Assembly: GCA_022606425.2 (NCBI GenBank) | Contig: JAHDVF020001364.1 | Coordinates: forward strand, 806,001-870,000 | DNA from: Lepidostoma basale | Lineage: Eukaryota; Arthropoda; Insecta; Trichoptera; Lepidostomatidae | Reading direction: 5' to 3' | Length of the DNA: 64,000 bases | Part shown: in pieces, positions 30,480 to 40,119 of the stretch | How positions within the stretch are numbered: position 1 is the stretch's first letter | Layout of the letters: every line of letters begins with the position of its first letter | The notes under the pieces: model-generated | Told to the model about the DNA's origin: nothing | Seen by the model: only the letters and a program-made list of their open reading frames with translations | Database searches by the model: none | Made by a program: the position numbers and the translations under genes

Positions 30480-30894
30480 AGTATTTAAATTGGTCACTTT
30501 ATTGTATGGATAGCGTAATGCACTTAGCTTTCGCAGAAATGGTTTGATGCTGAAAGAGTTGTTTAGTTAAACGAACCTTGGGTTAAACGAAAGTTGGGGA
30601 GCATTAACGATGAAACCGGTAAGAAAGCGGGGGAAAATAAAATTAAGGCGAAAGTCACGTCTGGGGGACTAGCGTCTAGGGCACATCTCGGTTTATGTTG
30701 CAGGGTTTTTACGAGGGAGGTTTTACAGTGGGGTATAAAGTGAAATACCCGCAGGGACTTCTCCCAGGGCGGGTCCCGAACGCCCCCAACTATTTGAATT
30801 TTACATTCGTCCTGGGTCCCGATAATACACCCTACAGTCACCGTAGCGTTTAATGAGTGGAATTTAAGAAAAATCAAGAATCAAAATAAATAAA
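30480..30894. other. Unidentified, partly GC-rich intron segment
   Basis: 30640-30850 is unusually GC-rich for this window (AGGGCGGGTCCCGAACGCCC). The minus-strand frame 30877-30563 (104 codons, YTRCVG-free) has no recognisable domain. Not called as a gene. Confidence 0.3.
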
Positions 30895-31425
30895 ACTAAC
30901 TAACTTACTAACCATCACGCCATTTCCCCGGAGGGGTAGGCGAGAGGATGGATCGCCACAACGCTCTGTCCCGGCATACCTCTCTAGATTCCTCCACATT
31001 CATACAACGAGTCATCCACGCACGTCGATTCCTCCGACTTCTAACATGACCAACCTTTAAAATTTGATTAATTTGGTCCTGCCATGTTTTCCTCGGTCTG
31101 CCTCGACTTCGTACCCCATTAACATCATTAACGTATACTTTCTTAACCATTCTTTCTCCATCCATGCGTTCCATATGTCCGAACCAACGCAGCGATCCTT
31201 TCATAATTTTGTTCATAATACCTTCTTCCGCTCTACATTCCTTTCTTATAACAGCATTTGAGATTCTGTCGTATATCGTTCTACCACACATGCGTCTTAG
31301 GGACCTCATCTCTACTGCATTTATTCTAATCTCATCCTTCTTCTGCCAGTTCCATGCTTCGCTTCCATACATTAGGGTTTGGACCAGAACTTCATTGTGA
31401 ACGGCCGTTTTCGCTTTCATTTCAT
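30895..31425 (-). mobile_element. RTE-B LINE C-terminus (170-codon open frame)
   Basis: Minus strand with (GTTA)n-like tail at 30895. The frame 31420-30908 is uninterrupted: TAVHNEVLVQTLMYGSEAWN, RINAVEMRSLRRMCGRTIYD, RISNAVIRKECRAEEGIMNK, MKGSLRWFGHMERMDGERMV, GVRSRGRPRKTWQDQINQIL, RDRALWRSILSPTPPGKWRD. It is the least damaged RTE-B copy, but the reverse transcriptase and endonuclease are absent. Confidence 0.8.
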
Positions 31426-31545
31426 GTCTGATAATGATTTTTCTATATAGCTGATTGATTAAAATTTGCTATGTTTTAACTTTCATTTCATTTCAGTTTT
31501 TTTTCTTGCATACAACGGGTCATTTGAACCCAATTACTGTATAAA

Positions 31546-31680
31546 CTAACTAACTAACCATCACGCCGTCTCCCCGGAGGGATAGGCCGAAATAATGGAA
31601 CTCCACACTGTCCTGTCCTGACTACTTCTCTCGATTCCTATACATTCATACGATATCTCCGACTCCTCACGTGACCGTGA
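31546..31680 (-). mobile_element. RTE short insertion with 16-bp target duplication
   Basis: 135 bp: (GTTA)n tail and the last ~120 bp of an RTE. It is flanked by CCAATTACTGTATAAA at 31530-31545 and 31681-31696. The target is the 3' tail of a SINE-A copy. Confidence 0.85.
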
Positions 31681-31882
31681 CCAATTACTGTATAAAATTT
31701 ATTTTACCTATTATATTCATTCTTATGACATGTGATAGGTGGCCAATCTATCGCCATTTTATTGTCGCGAGAATTCTACACCAGACCAAAGACAGTGTGT
31801 CAATCACACTGCCATCGACGGGAATCGAACCCGGGACCATCGTTATGGAAGTCTTACCACTCTGCCACGAAGGTCGACCTAA
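31681..31882 (-). mobile_element. SINE-A
   Basis: Minus-strand head and body; A box TGGCAGAGTGG, B box GGTTCGATTCC. The head has a small deletion. Its 3' tail continues at 31500-31545 across the RTE insertion. Confidence 0.75.
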
Positions 31883-32075
31883 CTAACCATCACGCCGTTT
31901 CTCCGGAAGGGCAGGCAGAGAGGATGGACTGTTATACTCTATCCTGACACATCTCTCTAGATTCGTCTACATTCAAACAACGAGTCATACCCACAAGTCG
32001 ATTCTTCCGACTTCTAACATGACCAACAATTTTATTAATCTGGTCGTGCCATGTTTTCCTCACTATCTATTTATT
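31883..32075 (-). mobile_element. RTE-B LINE 3' end
   Basis: TAACCATCACGCCGTTTCTC tail block and the CMNVE/HDQIN segments in reverse, truncated at ~32070. Confidence 0.65.
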
Positions 32076-32149
32076 TATTTATTTAGAGTTCTTTGCTATA
32101 TTGGTGATAATGTTACGATATATTACTTAAATTTCTAATATTTAATTAA

Positions 32150-32300
32150 CTACTTAACTAACCATCTCGCCGTCTCCCCGAAGAGATAGCCAGAATGAAT
32201 GGACTGCCGCCTTTCAGTAATCGAATAATTTGATCATTATATGTCTTTCGTAGTCTTCCTCGACTTCCTTTTCCATTCACACTACTTGTATATAGCTATA
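32150..32300 (-). mobile_element. RTE-C LINE short copy with internal deletion
   Basis: Tail block (CCATCTCGCCGTCTCCCCG) directly joined to GCCGCCTTTCAGTAATCGAA; the C-terminal ~100 bp between them is deleted. Confidence 0.55.
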
Positions 32301-32989
32301 TAAACCAATATTGAACTTTATATATTAAACTTAAATATTGGTTTATTGTTATTGTATGTATTGTAATCATTTTCCCATATTTGGAATAAATTTTATGGGA
32401 GGGGGGCGTTGAACGTTCATTTTTCTTGTAAAGGGGTCGGTGGCTAAGAAAAGAATGGAAACCTATGCTCTACATTCATTGAGCAAGTCATACACGCACG
32501 TCGATTCTTCCGACTTCAAACATGACTAACCTTTAAATAAGGTATCAGAGATTTTAAAAATAGTATTTTTAAAAATAATAATTTCATCGAAGAAGACGAA
32601 TCAACGGAAACAAAAACATTTCTAGTTCAAATATTCAAACTTTTACGGACGTTGCTGTTTTGGATCGATATTGAAATATCTTTAGAACAAACGGCCTTTG
32701 ATATTCTCGTAGAACAACGAAAAAGTTACGAGAGAGAGATGGTTTGGTCATGTCGGACGGTAAATCGGCCAGACGCTATCAAAGGAAAACGCTTAATATA
32801 ATAATTTTAAGAGAAATCTGCAATTGACGTTTTAAAAGTAATCAAAGCGTTTTATATAAATTATGATTATCTGTTTTGTAAAGTGTTGAAAAGCAAAACA
32901 AATGAGATGGTAAACAACAACAATAAAACCATCACGCCTTTTCTCTGAAACGGTAGGCAGAGAGAATTAAAAAAAATAATAATAATAAC
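32301..32989. other. Intron sequence with RTE scraps
   Basis: 32455-32545 (CACGCACGTCGATTCTTCCG) and 32925-32965 (CATCACGCCTTTTCTCTG) are RTE fragments. 32560-32920 is unassigned. Confidence 0.4.
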
Positions 32990-33380
32990 TTACTAACTAA
33001 CCATCACGCCGTCTCCCCGAAGGAGTAGGCAGAAAGAATGTACTGCCACACTTTTCTTTCCTGACATATTTCTCTCGCGTCCACATTCATACATCGTGTC
33101 ATGCACGCGCGTCGATTTCACGCACTCCTCACGTGGCCGACATTCAATGTTTGATTTATTTGATCGTGCCACGTTTTCCTCGGTCTTCCTCTATTTCTAG
33201 TTCCAAATCTAGTTTAAATCGTTGACGTTTACTTTTTTTTACCAATTTTTCTTCATTCATTCTTTCCATGTGTCCAAACCATTTTAATAACCCTTTCATT
33301 ATTTTGTTCATAACACCATCATTCGCACCGCATTCACTTCTTATGATTTCATTTGACACTCATCATATTGAATATCATAC
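32990..33380 (-). mobile_element. RTE-A LINE 3' end
   Basis: (GTTA)n tail on the minus strand, frame reaching the SNEIIRSECGANDGVMNKIM region. It abuts a plus-strand copy at 33381, making an inverted pair. Confidence 0.7.
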
Positions 33381-33755
33381 AGAGCGTATCCGCACAGTAG
33401 AAATGAGATCACTAAGAAGAATGTGCGAATGATAGAATATCTAATGATGAAGTAAGAAATGAATGTAAGGCGGATGAATGCGTGATAAATCAATTTTAAG
33501 AAAATCACTAAGACGGTTTGGACATATGGAACGAATATATGAGAAAATAATGGTTAAAAATATATATACAAGCAGTGTGAATGTAAAAAGGAGTCGAGGA
33601 AGATCAATTGCTGAAAGGCGGCCATGTCCGAAGTAAGAACAATCGACGAGCGTGCGTGTCACGATGTGTGAATGTAGAAGAGGCGCGAGAGTTATGTTCA
33701 TCCAGTCTGCCTACCCCTCGGGAGAAACGGCGAGATGGTTAGTTAGTTAGTAAGT
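33381..33755 (+). mobile_element. RTE-C-like LINE 3' end
   Basis: GTAGAAATGAGATCACTAAG through GAACGAATATATGAGAAAAT to GGTTAGTTAGTTAGTAAG. Inverted relative to 32990-33380. Confidence 0.7.
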
Positions 33756-34078
33756 TACGAGTGCACAACCATGAAACGAGTTAACGAGTTATCGAAACGC
33801 AGCGGCCCAGAATCGTATACACAATCCAGGCATTTCCCATAACTTGTAAAGTTACTTTATTACTGTCTCCGCTTTGAGTTTATTCGTGCGTGAACATAGG
33901 TTATAAATTGAATTCATAATAATTCCGAGTTTAGTATCAGAAGCTGGTTACATGATATATCCATTAGAGGAACATATTCAGTTGAGATGGAACGAGAAAC
34001 ACTGATATTCCAGAATATGTCTTATCTTAGTACTGGCGCAGCGTCTTAAAAACCATATAAAAACAGGGTACCAAAAAT
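33756..34078. other. Intron sequence, nothing recognised
   Basis: No ORF or family. Confidence 0.4.
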
Positions 34079-34135
34079 ATAATCTTTAAATAATTATATA
34101 AATAAAACAACTTTGTATTTAACCACGGTAGGGTT

Positions 34136-34195
34136 ATTATATTGATGCCAACTAGTTTCGCTTGGACCCAAGCTTCATCAGGGCAGTATAATAAC
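34136..34195 (-). ncRNA. Hammerhead-ribozyme-like motif (left arm)
   Basis: On the minus strand: core CTGATGA at 34181-34175, stem II AGCTTGG/CCAAGC, GAAAC at 34159-34155, then TA-GTT. It is the mirror of the right-arm motif and keeps TGCC/GGCA for stem I. Confidence 0.6.
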
Positions 34196-34224
34196 TAATG
34201 ATATCAGTATAATAACTAGTATAG

Positions 34225-34284
34225 TAATTATACTGCCCTGATGAAGCTTGGGTCCAAGCGAAACTAGTTGGCATCAATATAATA
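34225..34284 (+). ncRNA. Hammerhead-ribozyme-like motif (right arm)
   Basis: Order: ATTATA helix, TGCC (stem I, 34234-34237), CTGATGA core (34238-34244), one extra A, stem II GCTTGG/CCAAGC (34246-34259), GAAAC (34260-34264), a two-pair stem III AC/GT around TA, H17 = T at 34269 (predicted cut after it), GGCA (stem I, 34270-34273), then TATAAT pairing with the upstream ATTATA. This is a type I hammerhead with a minimal stem III, as described for Penelope-like elements. The single extra A before stem II departs from the textbook core. Confidence 0.65.
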
Positions 34285-34386
34285 ACCCTACCATGGTTAA
34301 ATACAAAGTTGTTTTATTTATATAATTATTTAAAATGTCTATCCACAAAGTGAGTGCTTTATATGAAGAGATAATCTTTATAATAA

Positions 34387-34620
34387 TGTATATACAACAC
34401 TTACATTAAAACAATTAAAATTACATAGACATGTTTCGGTCAACCAGTCCTTCTTCAGTGATACATATTAAACAGATTTTGGACAAAATAAATCTTAATA
34501 ACATCTGTCAGATCATGTAAAAATTTAATAATATTTTAATATTTATCACCGAAGAAGGACTGGTTGTCCGAAACATGTCTATGTAATTTTAATTTTTTTA
34601 ATGTTAGTATTGTATATACA
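34387..34620. mobile_element. Penelope-like palindromic relic (family 2)
   Basis: Inverted arms 34387-34470 and 34541-34620 share CACTGAAGAAGGACTGGTTG / CCGAAACATGTCTATGTAA. The motif CTGAAGA...GAAACATGTC is a decayed hammerhead core (U7 changed to A). It lies directly beside the family 1 insertion. The spacer is 34471-34540. Confidence 0.5.
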
Positions 34621-34719
34621 AAGTATATAAAAAAGAAAAAGATAAATAAAGCATATACAACACAAAGTATGGCGAACATAGAAGAAATAGAATAATAAAT
34701 TAGATGTATATAAATACAC

Positions 34720-34990
34720 TTTCCATATGTCCAAACCATCAGAAGCGTCTTTTCATTATTTTGTTCATAACACCATCATTCGCACCGCATTCACTTATTG
34801 TATTTTCATTCGACACTCTGTCATACACAGAGTATCTACACATTCGTCTAAGAGATCTCATTTCTAATGCATTTATTCTACTTTCATCCTTCTTTTGCCA
34901 GTTCCATGCTTCGCTTCCATACATAAGGGTCGGTAGAAGAAGTTCATTTTGCACTGCAATCTTTGCTTCAGTGGGGTAGGAAGAGTGAAT
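34720..34990 (-). mobile_element. RTE-A fragment
   Basis: The frame 34954-34739 has LLPTLMYGSEAWNWQKKDES, RINALEMRSLRRMCRYSVYD and SECGANDGVMNKIMK. Truncated at both ends; no tail. Confidence 0.7.
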
Positions 34991-35374
34991 GGACCGCCAT
35001 TAATTCCAAGTAAAACCACTAAACAATCGTGTTTACTTTTATAAATTAATAAGTTAGTTTTACAAAATTGATACGAGTACCTCAACCATCAATAATATAG
35101 AAGAAATTTGTATTTGCCCCATTTTTTGCTACGCCACAGCAAATTAAAGCAATTTTCCCGAAGATGTCCCGGGTAAGAGGGAACTTGTAGAAATTACTCA
35201 GATATTGGTACAGCCAGAATAAAGCATCTCAGATTCCAGACAGATTGTTCATTTACATTAATATCATCATTTAAGATTAATCCCCTCGTAAGAATAATTA
35301 ATATTGCGAGAATGCTGTTCGCGTCTTTGTGTAAATATATACGCATCCGTTTATAATAACAACCCTTTTTTAGA
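34991..35374. other. Intron sequence, nothing recognised
   Basis: A TACGAGTA octamer at 35072-35079; otherwise unassigned. Confidence 0.4.
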
Positions 35375-35615
35375 TGATCTTCTTCTTCAAGTGTCCTGTC
35401 TGGTCTACCCAACGTTGGCGATCAACTCGGAGAACCTGTCCCTGTCCTGCGCCGTTCGGAACAGCTCCTCCACACATTAGATGCCGGTCCACTCCCTCAC
35501 GTTTCTGTGAAATCTTCCGAACCTTGATAGTTGACAACAGCTCCCTGTCAACTCTAGTTCAACTCAGGACTTCGGAATTGGTGACCATGTCTGTCCAGGG
35601 AATTCTGAGCATTCG
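35375..35615 (-). mobile_element. RTE-like LINE C-terminal fragment
   Basis: The rc gives IPWTDMVTNSEVLS, RELLSTIKVRKI and GAGQGQVLRVDRQRWVDQTG, the last being the terminal DR-x-RW-x-D region. It abuts a CR1 piece at 35616. Confidence 0.55.
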
Positions 35616-35715
35616 GAGATAGAGCCACATTGGTTGGTAGCTTAGCATACCTAGCAAGAATTCAGTCGGAAAGAGCCACGGGTAATAGCCGCACTCCCTG
35701 AGTTAAAAAAAGCGC
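35616..35715 (-). mobile_element. CR1-like LINE fragment
   Basis: The rc reads LRECGYYPWLFPTEFLLGML with SYQPM, matching the CR1-type copy at 25090-25160. Confidence 0.6.
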
Positions 35716-35890
35716 AGAAATTCATACACGCACGTCGACTCTTCGACATCTAACATTGGCCAACTTTAAAATTTAATTGATTTGGTCATGCCATGTTTTC
35801 CTCGGTCTTCTTAGACTCCATACTTCACATTGTTGATTTATATTTTTTAAACCATTATTTCTTCATCCATGCGTTCCATGTGACGTTAAC
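35716..35890 (-). mobile_element. RTE-B fragment
   Basis: CACGCACGTCGACTCTTCGA through GGTCATGCCATGTTTTCCTC to CATCCATGCGTTCCATGTG, reverse of the RTE-B C-terminal region. Tail missing. Confidence 0.6.
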
Positions 35891-36424
35891 AATCTAGGCA
35901 AGATTATACAAGGCAAATAATATATTTTTTAAGTAAATTATTGCATAATTTCATTATATACGAGTAATATTAATTTATAAATGGAAGCCATTTTTTGTGA
36001 TATATAAAATTTTAAGTAAACCAAAACGATATGAAAAGATAAAAAAAACACAATTTCTTCCATTTTCCAACCCGCACACATAAATAAAATATTTTCATTA
36101 TTATAAACACTTCAGAGTTTCGAGTGCTCCATTTTGAATTTCTCGAAAAACCTTCGGCGCGAAATTTTTTCACAAGGTTCTATTTTTAAAATCCGCGGGA
36201 ATATAATATTCGTTCCTTATTCGAATTTACGCGGGGAAACCTTCATAACTCGCAGGGCACCGGATCCAAAATGGCGGTATTTAACTCGTGCAAGGGAAGC
36301 CCGCGGAAAATTCTTACACAAATATTAAAATAATGGAAAATATATATAAAATTCGAAGCCGTTTTAGTACACCCTGTGTCTATTATCGGCCTCGTTCTGG
36401 ATAATTGATAATGCTACGAAATCA
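35891..36424. other. Intron sequence, nothing recognised
   Basis: 36110-36330 has an open frame (36134-36328) with no family match. A TACGAGTA octamer is at 35959-35966. Confidence 0.4.
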
Positions 36425-36903
36425 GTATGAATTTATTTATTTATTTATTCAGTAAGGGCAGCATACAGCGATATCAATATATTAATTAAGAAACATTAAG
36501 AAAAATTATAAATAAAGCCAATTACATGCTACCACAAATACAATAAACAGTTCATTGAATTAAAGCTAAGGCAAAATACGGTCAAACAAAATGATTGAGA
36601 GTTAAACATAATAATAGTAGTAGAAATAAGAACAAAAATTAAAAGTAACATTATGGTCTCATCCACGCCGAAAGGTTGTTCCTATCGTTTTTATGAAGTT
36701 TCGTTCGTTCAAGTGGAAAACATCGATGTCTCCAAAATACTTGTTGTAGTTGTCACAAATCCTGCACATTGCCGCGCTTTGAGCGTAGTTAGTGCGATAA
36801 ACAGGGAGATGGAAAACTTGGCTTGCGGTGTGTCTTGTGCGAGATGTAGGGGTATTGAGTGTCAATTTGCAAAGAAGTTCAGAGTTATCAATTTTATAGT
36901 GAA
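36425..36903 (-). mobile_element. CR1c LINE 3' end, split by element F
   Basis: (AAAT)n tail at 36428-36448 and decayed frame 36865-36659 (LNTPTSRTRHTASQVFHLPV, YRTNYAQSAAMCRICDNYNK). The upstream part continues at 37484-37560 on the other side of element F. Confidence 0.75.
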
Positions 36904-37469
36904 AATTTTTAATTGTATCTCAATAGAGACGAAGACGCAAACTGGAAACTGAATATGGATGATCAAGGTGTTTACAGGACTTATGACCTGTCAATATTGT
37001 GTTAATAAAGTAGCATTGTGTTAATAAAGTAGTTTGAGATAAAGATCGCATTGTGTTAATAAAGTAGTTTGCTAAATGCTAAACAATCATTCTCCATAGA
37101 TGGCGTTAGTGGGTGGATTGTATAGATTAATCTTAAAAAAATAATTAGTACAATCAAATCTACATAGATGGTTGACTGGAACTGACACGTGAAGATAGGT
37201 ATGGATTTGGAGTATATATACAACTTCCACAAATGTATCATGCATGATCATAATAACAAAGGTGGAATGGGGAATGTTGTAATTACATAAAGCGTGCGCT
37301 TAACCCAACCAATGACAGGTCATAAGTCCTGTAAACACCTTGATCATCCATATCCAGTTTTCAGTTTGCGTTCTCTATTGAGATACAATTAAAAATTTGA
37401 ATTAACCACCCACAGGTGAAAATCCAGGATTCGTATACAGATATAAGTATACATTTCACAAATATTTTT
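36904..37469. mobile_element. Element F, complete copy with 14-bp target duplication
   Basis: 566 bp inserted in a CR1c copy, flanked by AATTTTATAGTGAA (36890-36903, 37470-37483). Inverted arms of ~76-81 bp (36913-36993 and 37313-37388) start TTGTATCTC and include AGGACTTATGACCTGTC. The interior has a three-fold TGTGTTAATAAAGTAG repeat and a reversed element body. A unique tail (37389-37469) follows the right arm: CCACCCACAGGTGAAAATCC, then ATTCGTATACAG. Arms suggest a DNA-transposon or fold-back element, but the 14-bp duplication and one-sided tail suggest a retroelement. Class unresolved. Confidence 0.7.
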
Positions 37470-37483
37470 AATTTTATAGTGAA

Positions 37484-37560
37484 TGATTTTGTGAAGCAGC
37501 ATCGTATCATTGAGCGTACGTCTATTTTCGAGAGAGTCCAAGGAATGAAATATTAGGGCA
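37484..37560 (-). mobile_element. CR1c LINE, upstream part
   Basis: Resumes the copy at 36425 (GATTTTGTGAAGCAGCATCG, GAGCGTACGTCTATTTTCG). Confidence 0.7.
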
Positions 37561-37690
37561 GATTCTTAGGGAGTCCAAGGAATGAATGTGGAGGAAGCAA
37601 GAAAAGAGTGTCAGGAAAGAAAAGTGTGGCAGTCTATTATTTCTGCCTGCAACTTCGGGGAGACGGTGTGATGGTTAGTTAATAATTTAG
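37561..37690 (+). mobile_element. RTE-A LINE tail end
   Basis: GAATGTGGAGGAAGCAAGAA, CAGGAAAGAAAAGTGTGGCA, then TTCGGGGAGACGGTGTGATG and GTTAGTTA. Confidence 0.7.
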
Positions 37691-37789
37691 TTTTATATTT
37701 AAAAAAAACGAATGCATTGACTCTCTGACTGATTTTAAATCTTACCTTTTCAAAATATCACATAAAATATAAACAACTCTTATCTGATT

Positions 37790-37890
37790 GCTGGTGTCAA
37801 GTGCAGCTCTCATGACTAAAACATTCTCAAAGCGCCCTTGAAGTGAGCTATTCACGAAAACGGCGCTATACAAATTAGCCTAATTATTAT
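37790..37890. repeat. Repeat H copy
   Basis: TCTCAAAGCGCCCTTGAAGT, TTCACGAAAACGGCGCTATA, ending in an (ATT)n run. See 20318. Confidence 0.5.
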
Positions 37891-38072
37891 TGTTATTATG
37901 AATGTTAAGAAGGATCCTAGACAAATACTTGTTTAATAATGTGGGCGTCATTTTTTTCTGCCATTCACACGCGGAAATGGTGTGATGGTTATTATTTATT
38001 AGTTTTGCTTCAGTGCTTAAGCAAACGATTTTAAAATAAAAGTATTGCTCACACAATAATATTATTTTCAAG

Positions 38073-38420
38073 AGTCAATTGTATCTCAATAGAGACGAAA
38101 ATGCAAATTGGAAACAGAATATGGTTGGTCGAGGTGTTTACAGGACTTATGACCTGTCATTGGTTGGGTTAAGCGCACGCTTTATGTAATACAACATTCC
38201 CCATTCCAACTTTTTTCTTATGACCACCATGTCTGACAAATTTTTGGAAGTTGTATATATGTTAATCTGTAAGACCACCCTTTACATGGTAGTTTATGCA
38301 ATCTACACACTAACGCCATCTAAGAAGATTGTATTTGATTCTTAAATTGATAGCCCGCAATGGGTGAAATCCAGTTGTTCGTCTACAAGTATTTGTATAC
38401 ATACAAAATATTGTAAAAAT
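38073..38420 (+). mobile_element. Element F with forward body and tail, right arm deleted
   Basis: Left arm (TTGTATCTCAATAGAGACG), body through GACCACCATGTCTGACAAAT to AACGCCATCTAAGAAG, then directly the tail GATAGCCCGCAATGGGTGAA. The 5' flank is TCAA rather than TTAA. Confidence 0.65.
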
Positions 38421-38511
38421 ATTATTTTCGTTGTTTTGCTACGTACATTAAGAAAATCAAATGATTTTACTGAAATCCTCTAATGGAAGTTCATTTTAAA
38501 TAATAATTAAA

Positions 38512-38565
38512 TAAAACGACGTTTTTTTAACTACTCCCACTTTTGTCTTTATTTCGACAGCGACG
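38512..38565 (-). mobile_element. Penelope-like inverted end (family 5)
   Basis: The rc of 38512-38565 (CGAAATAAAGACAAAAGTGG, GTAGTTAAAAAAACGTCG) matches 39770-39825 in opposite orientation. The two ends flank the RTE-A copy at 38792-39555. Confidence 0.5.
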
Positions 38566-38791
38566 GGTTTATATTGGGTATAACAACTGTTTGCTTACTC
38601 CCCTTTGTAATACGCAATATAAACAAATAAAAATATTCCTGGAATCGATTACTGCCGAAAAATTGTTGTGTTTGATTCCAGACCTTTGCAGCTATATGGA
38701 TGGGGAAAACCGAATAAGGCGATGCCAACCTTATGGACCAAGAACTGTAAAAACAAAAGTAAAAAAATTTCAAACGCTATATATAAATATG

Positions 38792-39555
38792 TAACTAACT
38801 AACTAACTAACCATCACGCCGTCTCCCCGAAGGGATAGGCAGAAAGAATGGACTGCCACACCTTTCTTTCCTGACATATTTCTCTCGCTTCCTCAACATT
38901 CATACATCGTGTCATGCACGCGCGTCGATTTCTCTGACTCCTCACATGGCCGACATTCAATATTTGATTTATTTGATCGTGCCACGTTTTCCTTGGTCTT
39001 CCTCTATTTCTGGTACCATTTACATCATTAACATATAATTTTTTTACCATTCTTTCTTCATTCATTCTTTCCATATGTCAAAACCATCTTAATGATCCTT
39101 TCATTATTTTGTTCATGACACCATCATTCGCACCGCATTCACTTCTTATATTTTCATTCGACACTCTATCATACACAGAGTATCCACACATTCGTCTAAG
39201 AGATCTCATTTCTACTGCATTTATTCTACTTTCATCCTTCTTTTGCCAGTTCCATGCTTCGCTTCCATACATAAGGGTCGGTAGAAGAACACCATTGTGC
39301 ACTGCCATTCTAGCTTTTTTGGATAGGTTTTTGTTTGCGATGACAACTTTAAGTGCACCATTCACTTTGTTGCCTGCCCCAACCCTTCTTTCAATATCCC
39401 TCTCCACTCTCCCATCTCTTGTAAACATACTACCTAAATACACAAACTCAACTACTTGCTCCAAGTTTTCACCATTCACGCTAATGTTGCAGACTGTCGT
39501 GGTTTCTTCCTTTTCAAAAATCATTACCTTGGACTTATTAACATTCAACGAATGA
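38792..39555 (-). mobile_element. RTE-A LINE, longest copy
   Basis: Reference copy for RTE-A. (GTTA)n tail at 38792-38811. On the minus strand: MNVNKSKVMIFEKEETTTV, VYLGSMFTRDGRVERDIERR, LLPTLMYGSEAWNWQKKDES, RINAVEMRSLRRMCGYSVYD, NIRSECGANDGVMNKIMKGS, then after one in-frame TGA at 39076-39078 (Gly codon in other copies) MERMNEERMVKKLYVNDVNG, GRPRKTWHDQINQILNVG and CQERKVWQSILSAYPFGETA. It starts just downstream of the reverse-transcriptase catalytic region, which is missing. One nonsense mutation is the only clear lesion. Confidence 0.85.
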
Positions 39556-39689
39556 AAATGTCTGTATAAATATGTAAGCAGTAATAAAATTTAAACACCG
39601 TTGTATTGAATATGAATCTTCTTGTATACCTGTAATACCAATATTTATATTTGATTATTTTTGTATTTACCACCCCTGTTTACCACCCC

Positions 39690-39830
39690 TGATCTGTATG
39701 TATATAAAGTACTCGGTTTGCAATAGTGTCACCAGTCTGTTGATGCCAGCGAGCCTGGCGAAACCGGTCGTCTAAATAAAGAGAAAAGTTGAAGTAGTTA
39801 AAAAAAACATCGTTTTATTTCATTATTATT
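39690..39830 (+). mobile_element. Penelope-like end with hammerhead-like motif (family 5)
   Basis: At 39737-39769: CTGTTGA (A6 changed to T), one extra T, stem II GCCAG/CTGGC, GAAAC, CG, GTC. Order and spacing equal the family 1 ribozyme, including the one extra base before stem II. Downstream AAATAAAGAGAAAAGTTGAA pairs in inverted orientation with 38512-38565. Confidence 0.5.
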
Positions 39831-39949
39831 TTACGTACATTAATGCTGTTAGCACGTTTGCCGTATAAAAGGCGCAATACTAAGTAAAAAACGAATGAAA
39901 ATGTCTGTATTATATTATTATACAAATGTAAGTTATAGAGAAATGAAAG

Positions 39950-40030
39950 AAGGGTACCCACAACTTACCCAAAGCTGTTATAGGGCGCAGCAGCGCCTTT
40001 TCGTCAGCCTCGCTCAATCATAAGTCATAT
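39950..40030 (+). mobile_element. Repeat G copy
   Basis: AAAGCTGTTATAGGGCGCAG, CGCCTTTTCGTCAGCCTCGC. See 57449. Confidence 0.5.
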
Positions 40031-40119
40031 TATATTTTATTGGAATAACCGTTTTGTATTATTTGTGAATTGAACAAAATTAATTCAAGATTAGTTAACT
40101 AACTAACGATCACGATGAC

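Larger units (their letters stand above)
34079..34380. mobile_element. Penelope-like palindromic insertion with two hammerhead motifs (family 1)
   Basis: About 100-bp arms (34089-34195 and 34226-34333) are near-perfect inverted copies around a ~30-bp centre. The whole insertion is flanked by the 10-bp repeat ATAATCTTTA (34079-34088, 34371-34380). Each arm carries a hammerhead-ribozyme-like motif. Penelope-like retroelements are known to carry hammerhead motifs in their terminal repeats and to leave inverted partial copies, so I assign it there. No protein-coding part remains. Confidence 0.65.
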
